Origin: Streptomyces lomondensis
GTDB lineage: Bacteria; Actinomycetota; Actinomycetes; Streptomycetales; Streptomycetaceae
Assembly: GCF_014651035.1 (NCBI RefSeq)
Contig: NZ_BMWC01000023.1
Location: forward strand, 1 to 47,935
Direction of reading: 5' to 3'
DNA length: 47,935 nt
Position 1 is the first letter of the stretch; each line of letters opens with the position of its first letter. Made by a program: the position numbers and the translations under genes. Below, one piece after another: positions 9,001-26,600 of this stretch. The notes below the pieces were generated by a model that was given only the letters and a program-made list of their open reading frames with translations, was not told the origin of the DNA and made no database searches.

Positions 9001-9821
9001 GCGACACAGCGGAAGGCACCGTGCGGGACAGCGAAGCCGGGCAGGCCGAGGAGGCGGAGCTGCTGCGCAGGCGGGGCCTGCCCCCGATGGCGCCGGAGCT
9101 GGCCCTCGCCGCGCTGCGCCAGGCGGTCGCCGATACCGACCCGCTGCTCACCGTCGCCGACGTGGACTGGGCGCGGTTCGCTCCGTCGTTCACGGCTCTG
9201 CGGCCCAGCACGCTCCTGGCGGAAGTCCCCGAGGCCGCGGACGTCCTGGCGGGCGGCGCCGAGCCGGCGGACGTCGACGACGACGCCGTCGACGAGCTGC
9301 GCCGACGACTCGAGGCCCTGTCCGAGCGGGAGCGGGAGGCCGAACTGGTGCGGCTGGTGAGCACCCACGCGGCGGCGGTCCTCGGCCACCCGGTGGACGA
9401 GATCGGAGCCGACCGGGTCTTCCGGGAGCTCGGATTCGACTCCCTGACGGCCGTGGAACTCCGCAACCGGCTGACGCGGGCCACCGGGCTCCGGCTGCCG
9501 GCAGGCCTGGCCTTCGACCGTCCGACGGCGGCAGCGGCGGCCGCGTTCCTGCACACGGAACTCCGATTCGACTCGGAGGCGTCGGACGCTTCGGGCGCAT
9601 CGCTCCTCGCGGAACTGGACAAGCTGGAGGCCGCCATGTCAGGAAAGGAGCCCGACAACCTGACGCGGACAAGGGTCACGATGCGACTCCAGGCATTCCT
9701 CGCCAAGTGGTCGGACGGGCGTGCCGAGAGCGAACCGGCCGATGTGAGCCAGAAGCTGGAATCGGCATCGGACGATGAGATCTTCGATTTCATCAACCAG
9801 GAGCTCGGTCGCTCGAATTGA
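1..9821 (+). CDS. Modular type I polyketide synthase, 5'-partial (ACP; KS-AT-KR-ACP; KS-AT-KR°-ACP; docking)
   Basis: This is a cytosolic megasynthase that extends a polyketide chain by two full modules. The reading frame (first whole codon at base 3) is open to the left edge and the first visible residues are already inside a post-KR linker, so the true start is upstream; the TTG at base 9 is not a credible start. Order: end of an upstream module (linker, ACP with GFDSL), module A (KS-AT-KR-ACP), module B (KS-AT-KR-ACP) and a C-terminal docking domain. Both ATs carry GHSIGE and HAFH, the malonyl-CoA signature. Module A KR looks active; module B KR lacks key residues and should leave a ketone. 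The gene ends with TGA at 9819-9821 and is followed by a terminator-like hairpin. Type I PKS identity is certain; the product is not known. Confidence 0.97.
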   Translation, partial: GALRARPELTPLLLRGLVRMPSRRVAESGADQSESFARTLLALPETEQRDLVLDLVRAEAAAVLGHASGDAVQPQRVFTELGFDSLTAIELRNRMSAASGLRLPATLVFDYPTPVAMADHIRTEIVGDQAATVVPSAPAAVDTADDPVVIVGMSCRFPGGAESPDKLWDLVATGGEGITELPTDRNWDVEALYDPDPDRPGTSFTREGGFLHDAAEFDPGFFGISPREALAMDPQQRLLLEGSWEAIESAGIDPASLRGSSTGVFAGLMYHDYVAQLATVPEGVEGYLATGTSGSVVSGRVSYTLGLEGPAVTVDTACSSSLVALHLAAQALRSGECSMALAGGASVMATPGSFIEFSRQRGLAADGRCKSFAAGADGTGWGEGVGMLLLERLSDARRNGHRVLAVVRGSAVNQDGASNGLTAPNGPSQQRVIRAALASAGLSASQVDAVEAHGTGTTLGDPIEAQALLATYGQERAEDRPLLLGSVKSNIGHTQAAAGVAGVIKMVQAMRHGLVPETLHVDEPTPQVDWSAGSVELVTEQRAWPETGQPRRAGVSSFGISGTNAHVIVEQAPEVEEPEAVVPPVTLPVVPWVVSAKSEAGLSGQVERLRSFVAERPELSPVDVGFSLVTSRAVLEHRAVLIGERVVEGSVSPGRTGVLFSGQGSQRAGMGRELHAAFPVFAEAFDQVCAELDRHLDQPLREVVFEGGELLDQTQFTQAGLFALEVALFELVTSWGVKPDYLLGHSIGELSAAYVAGVLSLEDAAALVAARGRLMQALPTDGAMVSLQAAEDEVLPLLVEGVSIAALNGPRSTVISGDEDAVLEIAAHFEGEGRKTKRLRVSHAFHSPRMDAMLDDFREVAQGLTFNAPQLAIVSVVTGEVLSAEEAQDPEYWVRHVREAVRFLDGIRTLEAEGVTAFLELGPDGVLSAMAQDCITGESTFVPALRKSRDEPDALLTALAELHVRGKAVDWSAYFAGTGASRVELPTYAFQRERFWPNGGTLLMGGARAAAASPSSDLDGAFWAAVEQEDVDAFAAALGSDELESLGAALPVLSSWRRRSSDLSTVDSWRYEVTWQPVSGADRAGLEGAWLVVSPSACVDHPVVAGMRARGAEVVEWLVEGGEVSREALAARIAEQGADFVGVVSLLALGQDDPTSGTLALVQALGDAELSVPLWCVTRGAVSVGRSDGVVDAVQAQVWGLGRVAALEHPGRWGGLIDLPETLDERAVSRVCAALAGMGTGTGSAGEDQLAVRASGVYGRRLVHAPGSSRTGTGGWSPRGTVLVTGGTGALGAHVARWAAGHGAERLVLTSRRGLESPGAVELVAELEALGATVEVAACDVSDREALAGLVEGLRQAGTPVRSVVHTAGVAASHPLDTLDDDALAAVLSAKVTGATNLDAIFTADTSTTSDTSEPHDKLDAFVLFSSIAGVWGSGGQAAYAAANAHLDALAQDRRARGLTATSISWGPWADGGMAAGEAEAELLRRGLPAMVPERGVAALQQALAEGDTHVTVADVDWTRFAPAFTALRPSPLLTGLPEVRDLQEEETAAADDGASALRDRLAAATAAERTRALLELVRNQAAVVLAHGSASSVTAASTFRELGFDSLTAVELRNRLAKETGLKLPATMVFDHPTPMVLAEYLRAELFGGEAEHAGALEAMTAATATVVTDPDDPIAIVGMSCRFPGGVRTPEELWELLAAGTDGVTGFPVDRGWDLDSLYDPDPDHAGTSYVTEGGFLRDVGDFDPVFFGISPREATGMDPQQRLLLETSWEAFERAGIDPESLRGSRTGVFTGTNGQDYSALLFMSADSAEGHMGTGNGASAVSGRVSYTFGLEGPAITVDTACSSSLVALHLAIQALRSGECSLALAGGATVMSTPGAFIEFSRQRGLAQDGRVKAFADAADGTAWGEGVGMLLVERLSDARRNGHEVLAVVRGSAVNQDGASNGLTAPNGPAQQRVIRQALASAGLSASQVDVVEAHGTGTRLGDPIEAQALIATYGRDRTREQPLLLGSVKSNIGHTQAAAGVAGVIKMVMAMRHGVLPQTLHVDEPSTQVDWSAGAVELLRERVAWPETGGPRRAAVSSFGISGTNAHTIIEQAPAPEVDAEPRPVPPTASSSPVLPWMLSAKSARALAAQAGLLRSHLLRRPGLDVSDVAFSLATSRAALAHRAVVVGKDRDALLRGVEALAEDGTDPNVIVDSVTSGQLAVLFSGQGSQRAGMGRELYEIYPVFADAFDAVCAELDRHLDRPLREVVFEGGELLDQTRFTQAGLFALEVALFRLVEAWGVRPDYLLGHSIGELSAAYVAGVLSLEDAAALVAARGRLMQALPTDGAMVSLQAAESEVLPLLTDDVSIAALNGPQSTVVSGDEAEVLRIAAHFEGEGRKTKRLRVSHAFHSPRMDAMLDDFRKVAEGLTFNAPQLAIVSDVTGEVLSAEEIQDPEYWVRHVREAVRFLDGIRTLETEGVTTFLELGPDGVLSAMAQDCVASDSGEITFVPVLRKNRDEPDALLTALSELHVRGTAVDWTAYHAGTGARRVDLPTYAFQRQRYWPKPGGPAAPETDAVSSMDARFWAAVEQEDLSGLVDGAGLTADQPLGEVLPLLSSWRRQSREQSTVDAWRYRVAWKAVADDTGAPLSGTWLVVAADEHLGHPVVAGIEAHGAVATRLSVDPGTRDRAGLAEQLAGAGEAAGPEGIAGVVSLLALGQEPMAATLDLVQALGDAGVRAPLWCLTRGAVTTGRSDAAPEPAQAQLWGLGRVAGLEQPQSWGGLIDLPATPDERAVDRVLALIGGGSGEDQAAVRPAGVFVPRLLRASANTTGGEWAPRGTVLVTDATTPFGSYVAHWLAGTAVDRVVLMTPEGQEPTEAAVTALGERAVVAPCDVTDRAALDALVRRLADEGGPVRAVLHTVGGNHLAPLDTIRMDEADARLAAKVVGAAHLDAVLADTELDAFVLFSTIAGVWGGGGQGVYAAAGAYLDALALNRRARGLTATSVAWGPWADGDTAEGTVRDSEAGQAEEAELLRRRGLPPMAPELALAALRQAVADTDPLLTVADVDWARFAPSFTALRPSTLLAEVPEAADVLAGGAEPADVDDDAVDELRRRLEALSEREREAELVRLVSTHAAAVLGHPVDEIGADRVFRELGFDSLTAVELRNRLTRATGLRLPAGLAFDRPTAAAAAAFLHTELRFDSEASDASGASLLAELDKLEAAMSGKEPDNLTRTRVTMRLQAFLAKWSDGRAESEPADVSQKLESASDDEIFDFINQELGRSN
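3..385 (+). other. Tail of an upstream PKS module: post-KR linker and ACP
   Basis: The first residues (RARPELTPLLLRGLVR) match the linker that follows a KR, and the ACP occupies about 135-380. The phosphopantetheine-attachment Ser lies in GFDSL at 255-257. The same LLRGLVR-type linker appears in this window only after the KRs of gene 2 module 2 and gene 4 modules 2 and 3, which are all B-type and all sit beside a DH. The KR-only modules instead end with a VADVDWxRFAPAFT type of linker. From this I infer that the missing upstream module has a B-type KR and perhaps a DH. The inference rests on a small comparison set. Confidence 0.85.
1290..1381 (+). repeat. 92-bp exact repeat within KS coding DNA (copy 1)
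   Basis: Identical base for base to 47075-47166, around the EAHGTGT motif of the KS of gene 1 module A. Flanking codons differ at silent positions, so the tract is not explained by protein conservation alone. Confidence 0.85.
1894..1972 (+). repeat. 79-bp exact repeat at the KS-AT junction (copy 1)
   Basis: Identical to 42522-42600 in gene 4 module 3. It is one of many shared tracts among the malonyl AT regions, which also include about 22120-23250, 26700-27850, 31680-32830 and 36210-37370. The wider AT region of each copy differs from the others by only scattered bases. Confidence 0.8.
3231..4108 (+). repeat. KR segment duplicated in gene 4 (copy 1)
   Basis: This ~880-bp coding stretch is nearly identical to 33107-33978 (net difference two codons), including runs of about 65-70 bases without mismatch. 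Similarity drops sharply after the HTAG motif at the end of the tract. It covers the structural half and the cofactor-binding half of the KR. Confidence 0.8.
5025..9570 (+). other. Gene 1 module B: KS-AT(malonyl)-KR(inactive)-ACP
   Basis: The KS spans about 5025-6300 (Cys 5538-5540). The AT spans about 6627-7500 with GHSIGE Ser at 6891-6893 and HAFH from 7182, so malonyl-CoA is expected. The KR-like region (7854-9210) keeps the fold but is degenerate. The cofactor motif normally reading TGGTGALG reads TDATTPFG (8490-8513). The following TSRRG, which helps bind the NADPH phosphate, reads MTPEG. The catalytic Ser is Thr (8865-8867). The Tyr is present (8904-8906), but the Asn four residues later is Gly (8916-8918). 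I infer no ketoreduction and a retained beta-ketone. The ACP spans about 9297-9570 with its Ser at 9441-9443. Confidence 0.93.
9600..9818 (+). other. C-terminal docking domain of gene 1 product
   Basis: After the last ACP comes a helical stretch beginning LLAELDKLEAAM, then a middle helix (RVTMRLQAFLAKW), and it ends SASDDEIFDFINQELG. This is the usual layout of class 1 C-terminal docking domains, in which two dimerising helices are followed by a docking helix that binds the N-terminal coiled coil of the next synthase. The products of genes 2 and 3 end in the same way. The most likely partner is the N terminus of the gene 2 product, based on gene order only. Confidence 0.85.
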
Positions 9822-9831
9822 CGGCTCCGCA

Positions 9832-9857
9832 CCCGCCCCGCCCACCGGCGGGGCGGG
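9832..9857 (+). terminator. GC-rich hairpin, possible terminator after gene 1
   Basis: CCCGCCCCGCC (9832-9842) and GGCGGGGCGGG (9847-9857) form a perfect 11-bp stem with a 4-base loop, starting 11 bases after the stop codon. No run of T follows, as is common for actinobacterial terminators. It could also be an attenuator or an mRNA 3'-end stabiliser. Confidence 0.55.
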
Positions 9858-9982
9858 GCGGCCGGCCACGCGGCGGCTGCCGAGCGGACCGCCGCCGCGC
9901 TCCCGCCCCCTGCGGACCCGTGACCCGGAACAGCCAGAACGGGCGGCGTGGTCCGGCTCCCGGGCGCCGCGCCGACCGCCGA

Positions 9983-10000
9983 CCCCTGGGCCGACAGGGG
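9983..10000 (+). terminator. Second, weaker stem-loop in the intergenic region
   Basis: CCCCTG (9983-9988) pairs with CAGGGG (9995-10000) around the loop GGCCGA. A 6-bp stem in GC-rich DNA could arise by chance, so this is a weak candidate for a backup terminator or regulatory hairpin. Confidence 0.25.
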
Positions 10001-10023
10001 CGGTTGGCTAGGGGGACGGGCCG

Positions 10024-10166
10024 AACCCATAGGGGTTGTGCGGCCAAGGGGGGTCGAATAGCTTCGCATTGCGAGTTGATCTGCTGGAATGCCGATGCGA
10101 TTACAGGAGCGTGTCGGCCTTCGAGGGTGCGCAATGTGAAGGCTATGGGTTAAGGGTTGTGTGGCC
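10024..10166. repeat. Paired long-range repeats upstream of gene 2
   Basis: AACCCATAG (10024-10032) is the exact reverse complement of CTATGGGTT (10143-10151). Just beside them, GGGGTTGTGCGGCC (10032-10045) and AGGGTTGTGTGGCC (10153-10166) form a direct repeat with 12 of 14 bases equal. Two linked copies about 120 bp apart, outside coding DNA, could be binding sites for a regulator that loops DNA, or could simply be chance in GC-rich sequence. Confidence 0.35.
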
Positions 10167-10194
10167 TCGGCCAATTCATGCCGAGGAATTACTC

Positions 10195-10208
10195 CCCCAC
10201 TAGTGGGG
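10195..10208. promoter_or_regulatory. Perfect 14-bp palindrome, operator candidate for gene 2
   Basis: CCCCACTAGTGGGG reads the same on both strands and lies 73 bp before the gene 2 start codon, in the less GC-rich part of the gap. Position and symmetry fit a dimeric regulator site (pathway LuxR-type regulators often control such clusters). I do not recognise it as the known site of any particular protein. It could also form a hairpin in the leader RNA. Confidence 0.4.
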
Positions 10209-10268
10209 ACGTCGAACGACTTTCCACCCGGTTCCCGGTCCTCCATCGCTATTAAGTGCTGTCTGCTC

Positions 10269-10277
10269 AGGGTGGGA
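10269..10277 (+). promoter_or_regulatory. Ribosome-binding site of gene 2
   Basis: The purine-rich AGGGTGGGA lies just before the ATG at 10282. Together with the docking-domain sequence that starts at that ATG (MANEETLRDYL), it fixes the start codon. Confidence 0.7.
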
Positions 10278-10281
10278 TTGA

Positions 10282-20577
<10,296 letters not shown>

Positions 20578-20665
20578 GGGGTTCCGGGTTCCCTCCGTTT
20601 CCGCCTCCGCCCGCCCCGAACACCCCCGACCGCTCGAACATCCCGATCACGTCGATCACCTCTTC

Positions 20666-20671
20666 AAGGAG
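20666..20671 (+). promoter_or_regulatory. Ribosome-binding site of gene 3
   Basis: AAGGAG lies 9 bases before the ATG at 20681, a strong Shine-Dalgarno match. The remaining 20578-20665 shows no hairpin of note, only a short direct repeat (GATCACGTCGATCAC, 20645-20659). Genes 2 and 3 are therefore probably cotranscribed. Confidence 0.8.
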
Positions 20672-20680
20672 TGACACCCC

Positions 20681-23600
20681 ATGGCGAACGAGGAGAAGTT
20701 CCTCGCCTACCTCAAGCGGGCCACGGCGGACCTGCGCGAGACTCGCCATCGGCTGCGCGAGATGGAGGACCGGGAGCGCGAGCCCATCGCGATCGTGGGC
20801 ATGAGCTGCCGCTACCCCGGTGGGGTCAACAGCCCCGAGCAGCTGTGGGAGCTGGTCGCCGCGGGCGGGGACGGGATCACCCCGTTCCCCATCGACCGCG
20901 GCTGGGACGTGGAAGGGCTCTTCAGCACCGACCCGGGCGAGTCCGGCACGTCGTATGTGCACGAAGGCGGCTTCCTGCACGAGGCCGGCGCCTTCGACCC
21001 GGGCTTCTTCGGGATTTCGCCGCGCGAGGCGCTGGCGATGGACCCGCAGCAGCGGCTGCTCCTCGAAGTGTCCTGGGAGGCCTTCGAGCGCGCCGGCATC
21101 GACCCGACCTCGCTCAAGGGGAGCCGGACGGGAGTGTTCGCGGGCCTGATGTACCACGACTACATCAGCCAGCTGCAGTCCGTACCGGACGGCGTGGAAG
21201 GCTACTTGGGCACGGGCAACTCGGGCAGCGTCCTCTCCGGCCGCGTCTCCTACACGCTGGGCCTCGAAGGGCCTGCGGTGACGGTGGACACGGCGTGCTC
21301 GTCGTCGCTGGTCGCCCTCCACTTCGCGGTGCAGGCGCTGCGGTCGGGCGAATGCTCGATGGCGCTGGCCGGCGGTGTGACGGTCATGGCGACTCCCGGC
21401 ACGTTCGTGGACTTCAGCCGCCAGCGCGGCCTGTCGTTCGACGGCCGCTGCAAGTCCTTCGCCGCGAGCGCGGACGGCACGGGCTGGGCCGAGGGCGCGG
21501 GCGTGCTCGTGGTGGAACGCCTCTCCGACGCACGCCGCCTGGGACACCAAGTGCTGGCCGTCGTCAAGGGTTCCGCGGTCAACCAGGACGGCGCGAGCAG
21601 CGGCCTGACGGCGCCGAACGGCCCGTCCCAGCAGCGTGTCATCCGCCAGGCCCTGGCCGGCGCGAGGCTCGCCCCCGAACAGATCGACGCGGTTGAGGCG
21701 CACGGTACCGGTACGACGCTGGGTGACCCGATCGAGGCGCAGGCGCTCATCGCGACCTACGGTCAGGACCGTCCGGAGGGCCGGCCGCTGTGGCTCGGTT
21801 CGCTGAAGTCGAACGTCGGTCACACGCAGGCGGCGGCCGGTGTGGCCGGTGTCATCAAGATGGTCATGGCGATGCGGGAGGGTGTGCTGCCGCGGACCCT
21901 GCACGTGGACGAGCCGACGCCCCAGGTCGACTGGTCGGCGGGTGCCGTCGAGCTGCTGACCGAGTCCATGGCGTGGCCGGAGACAGGCGAGCCGCGCCGT
22001 GCGGGTGTCTCGTCGTTCGGTGTGAGCGGTACGAACGCCCATGTGGTGCTGGAGCAGGCGCCGGCGGCGGAGGAGCCGGAAGCGGTTGTGGCTCCGGTGG
22101 CGCTTCCGGTGGTGCCGTGGGTGGTCTCGGCGAAGTCGGAGGCGGGGCTGTCGGGGCAGGTGGAGCGGCTTAGGTCGTTCGTTGCCGAGAAGCCTGAGCT
22201 GTCGCCCGTGGATGTGGGCTTCTCGCTGGTGACGTCGCGTGCGGTGTTGGAGCACCGGGCGGTGCTGATCGGTGAGCGGACGGTTCAGGGCTCGGTGTCG
22301 CCGGGTCGGGTGGGTGTGCTGTTCTCGGGTCAGGGCTCGCAGCGGGTCGGTATGGGGCGTGAACTCCACGCGGCCTTCCCGGTGTTCGCGGAGGCGTTCG
22401 ACCAGGTGTGCGCGGAGTTGGACCGGCATCTGGACCAGCCTCTGCGCGAGGTGGTCTTCGAGGGCGGTGAGCTGCTGGATCAGACGCAGTTCACGCAGGC
22501 GGGTCTGTTCGCGCTGGAAGTGGCGCTGTTCGAGCTGGTGACGTCGTGGGGCGTGAAGCCGGACTTCCTGCTCGGGCACTCCATTGGTGAGTTGTCGGCT
22601 GCGTACGTGGCTGGAGTGCTGTCGCTGGAAGACGCTGCCGCTCTTGTGGCCGCGAGGGGTCGCCTGATGCAGGCGCTGCCGACGGACGGTGCGATGGTGT
22701 CGTTGCAGGCGACCGAGGACGAGGTGCTGCCGCTGCTGGTCGAGGGCGTGTCCATCGCCGCGCTCAACGGCCCGCGTTCCACGGTGATTTCGGGCGACGA
22801 GGACGCGGTGCTCGTTATTGCCGCGCACTTCGAGGGCGAGGGCCGTAAGACCAAGCGGCTGCGGGTCAGTCACGCCTTCCACTCGCCGCGTATGGACGCG
22901 ATGCTCGACGACTTCCGCGCGGTCGCGCAGGGGCTGACCTTCAACACCCCGCAGCTGTCGATCATTTCGGACGTGACGGGCGAGGTCCTGTCGGCGGAGG
23001 AGGTCCAGGACCCGGAGTACTGGGTCCGCCACGTCCGTGAGGCGGTCCGTTTCCTGGACGGCATCCGCACCCTTGAGGCGGAAGGCGTGACGGCGTTCCT
23101 GGAGCTGGGTCCGGACGGTGTGCTCTCAGCGATGGGGCAGGACTGCGTCACCGGCGAGATCACCTTCGTACCCGCCCTCCGTAAAAACCGCGACGAGCCC
23201 GACGCACTCCTCACCGCCCTCGCCGAACTCCACGTACACGGCACAGCAGTCGACTGGACCGCGTACTACGCCGGCACCGGCGCCCGCCGGGTCGACCTGC
23301 CCACCTACGCCTTCCAGCACCAGCAGTTCTGGCCCCAGCGGCAGGCCCCCGCTGCGGTCGTCGCCTCGGCCGATCCGGTGGACGCCCGGTTCTGGGAGGC
23401 CGTCGAGCAGGGAGACCTGGCGGCGCTGGTCGGCACGCTCGGCTTCGAGGACGAGACGCGGGCGGCGCTCGGCGACCTGCTGCCCGTGCTGTCCGCGTGG
23501 CGGCGGCAGCGGCGGGACGCGTCGAAGGTCGACGGCTGGCGCTACCGCATTACCTGGAAGCCGCTGACGCTTCAGACGGACACCGGAATCGGCGGGCCCT

Positions 23601-26600
23601 GGCTGCTGGTCGTGCCCGACGCCGGGGCCGACGAGACGGCGGCGGCCGTCGGTCGGGCGCTCTCCGCAGGTGGCGCCGAGGTCGTGAGGGTGTCCGTCGC
23701 GGCGGGCGGTGCCGACCGGGGTGAGCTCGCCCGGGCGCTGCGCCAAGCGCTGCCCGAGGGCCGGCCGGTCGGCGGCATCGTGTCGCTGACCGCGCTCGAC
23801 GAGGCACCCGACCACACCCACCCGACGCTCCCTGGCGGTGTCGCCGCCCTGCTGGCCCTGATGCAGGTCCTGGTGGAGCAGGGCGTGAACGCTCCGCTGT
23901 GGTGTGTGACGCGCGGCGCCGTGTCCGTCGGCAGGTCCGAATCGGTCTCCGGGGCGGTGCAGGCGCAGACCTGGGGCCTGGGCCGGGTCTTCGGCCTGGA
24001 GCACCCCGACCGCTGGGGCGGGTTGATCGACCTTCCCGGGGAGCTGGAGGCGCTGGACGCACGTGCCTGGTCGAGGCTGCCGGGCGTCCTCGCGGACCCG
24101 GCCGGCGAGGACCAGGTGGCGCTGCGTTCGGGCGGCGTGTTCGGACGCCGTCTGGTCCGGGCCCCGGAGGGTGACGAGCAGACGTCCGAGCCCTGGCGCC
24201 CGCACGGCACGGCCCTGATCACCGGAGGAGTGGGTGCACTCGGCGCCCACACCGCGCGGTGGCTCGCCCGCGCCGGCGTGGAGCATCTCGTGCTCACCAG
24301 CCGGCGCGGCGCCGAGACGGCAGGTGCCGCCGAACTCGAGGCCGAACTGACCGCGTCGGGCGCCCGGGTGACGATCGCGGCCTGCGACGTCGCCGACGGC
24401 GAGGCGCTGGCCGAACTCGTCGCCCGCGTTCAGAAGGCGGACGGCAGACCCATCCGCACGGTGGTCCACGCCGCGGGCGTCACCACACAGGCGGGGCTCG
24501 CCGACGCGGATCCGGCCGCCTTCGCCGACGCCCTCGCCGCCAAGGCGATCGGCGCCGCCAACCTCGACGCGCTCTTCGGCGCCGACACCCGCGACTCGCT
24601 GGACGCCTTCGTCCTCTTCGCCTCCGGCGCCGGTGTGTGGGGCGGCGCGGGACAGGGGGCCTACGCCACCGGCAACGCCTACCTCGACGGCCTCGCGGAG
24701 CACCGGCGGGCCCGCGGCCTGACGGCCACCTCGATCTCCTGGGGCGGCTGGTCCGGAGGCGGCATGGCCGTGGGCACGGCACAGGAGATGCTCGCCCGCC
24801 GCGGACTCGGTGGAATGGACCCGGAACTCGCGGTCGGCGCCCTGGTCCAGGCGGTCGGCGCGGGGGTGACCTGCCTGACCGTCGCGGACGTCGACTGGGC
24901 GTTGTTCGCACCCGCCTTCACCATGGCGCGCCCCAGGCCCCTCATCGATGACATCCCCGAAGCCGCCGAAGCCCTGCGGGCGCCGGAGAGCGACGGCGCG
25001 AGCGGACGGGACGTCGCGGAGGCACTGCGCGAGCGGCTCGCCGCCCTGCCGACGGCCGAGCGCGACCGGACGCTGCTCGACCTGGTCAGGGCGGAGGCCG
25101 CGGCCGTGCTCGGCCACCCGTCGCCCGACGCCGTCGCCCCGGACCGGGCCTTCAGCGAGCTGGGCTTCGACTCGCTCACCGCCGTCGAACTCCGCAACCG
25201 CCTGAACGCCGCCACCGGCCTGACCCTGCCCACCACCCTCGTCTTCGACCACCCCACATCGGACGACATCGCCCGGCACCTCCTCGCACCTCGGCTCGGC
25301 GCCGCCGACCCGACCGCGGAAGCGGCAGGGGAGACGGCGGACCGACGGTCGGCGCACGCCGACGAGCCCATCGCCATCGTCTCCATGGGCTGCCGGTACC
25401 CGGGCGGCGTCCGGACGCCGGAGGACCTGTGGCGCCTGGTGGCATCGGGCGGCGACGGGATGAGCGAGTTCCCGCACGACCGTGGCTGGGACATGGACCG
25501 GCTGTACCGCGGCGACCATGGGCAGCCCGTCACCACCCAGGCCCACGAGGGCGGATTCGTCCACGACGTCGCGGAGTTCGACGCCGCCCTCTTCGGCATC
25601 TCGCCCCGCGAGGCCCTGGGCATGGACCCGCAGCAGCGGCTGCTCCTGGAGACCGCCTGGGAGACCTTCGAGCGCGCCGGGATCAGCCCGGCATCGGTAC
25701 GCGGAAGCCGCACCGGCGTGTTCACCGGCACCAACGGCCAGGACTACGCGACAGTTCTGCTCGGCTCGCCCGACGCCGGGGCGGGTTCCCTCGCCACGAG
25801 CAACGCGGCCAGCGTCGTGTCGGGCCGCCTCTCGTACACGTTCGGCCTGGAAGGCCCGGCGATGACGGTGGACACGGCGTGCTCGTCGTCCCTGGTCGCT
25901 GTGCACCTCGCGGTGCAGGCGCTGCGGTCGGGGGAGTGCGCCATGGCCCTGGCGGGTGGCGCCACCGTGATGTCGACCCCCGCGGCGTTCATGGAGTTCA
26001 GCAGGCAGGGCGCGCTGGCCACGGACGGTCGGTGCAAGTCCTTCGCGGAGGCGGCGGACGGCACGGGCTGGGGTGAGGGCGTGGGTCTGCTGCTCCTGGA
26101 GCGCCTGTCGGATGCCCGCCGCAACGGCCACCAGGTGCTGGGGATCGTGCGCGGTTCCGCCGTCAACCAGGACGGCGCGTCCAACGGTCTGACCGCCCCC
26201 AACGGCCCGTCCCAGCAGCGCGTCATCCGCCAGGCCCTCGAAGGAGCGGGCCTCTCGCCCGCACAGATCGACGTCGTGGAAGGCCACGGCACCGGCACGA
26301 CCCTCGGCGACCCCATCGAGGCACAGGCGCTCATCGCGACCTACGGCCAGGACCGCCCGGAGGACCGCCCCCTGCGGCTGGGTTCGTTGAAGTCGAACAT
26401 CGGCCACACGCAGGCCGCCGCCGGCGTCGCCGGCGTCATCAAGATGGTCATGGCGATGCGCGAAGGCGTACTGCCGCGGACCCTGCACGTCGACGAGCCG
26501 TCCTCCCACGTGGACTGGTCGGCGGGCGCCGTCGAGCTCCTCACGGACTCGGTCGACTGGCCGGAGACGGGCGAACCGCGGCGCGCCGCGGTGTCGTCGT

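Larger units (their letters stand above)
9822..10281 (+). promoter_or_regulatory. 460-bp intergenic region between genes 1 and 2
   Basis: I see no credible gene here; short open frames lack good start sites and PKS-like codon use. The first ~190 bp are extremely GC-rich and hold two hairpins (9832-9857 and 9983-10000). From about 10050 on the DNA is clearly richer in A/T. That part holds a short dyad (TCGCA T TGCGA, 10064-10074), long-range repeats (10024-10166) and a perfect 14-bp palindrome (10195-10208), and ends with the gene 2 ribosome-binding site. The other intergenic gaps in the window are only about 100 and 50 bp. A terminator for gene 1 and a separate promoter for gene 2 would explain this, but no strong -35/-10 pair stands out. 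Confidence 0.5.

Noticed and set aside
10076..10104. TTGATC ... GATTAC as a -35/-10 promoter for gene 2
   Set aside because: 17-base spacing is right, but the -10 match is poor. I do not list it as a promoter without transcript data.
9775..10153. Short open frames in and around the gene 1-2 gap
   Set aside because: Low-complexity Arg/Pro-rich translations, no clear ribosome-binding site, and overlap with hairpins and repeats; better read as noncoding.
24618..24683. FAS instead of FSS in the KR of gene 3 module 1 as a sign of inactivity
   Set aside because: The catalytic Ser is the second of the pair (13 residues before the Tyr) and it is retained, as are the Tyr and Asn.
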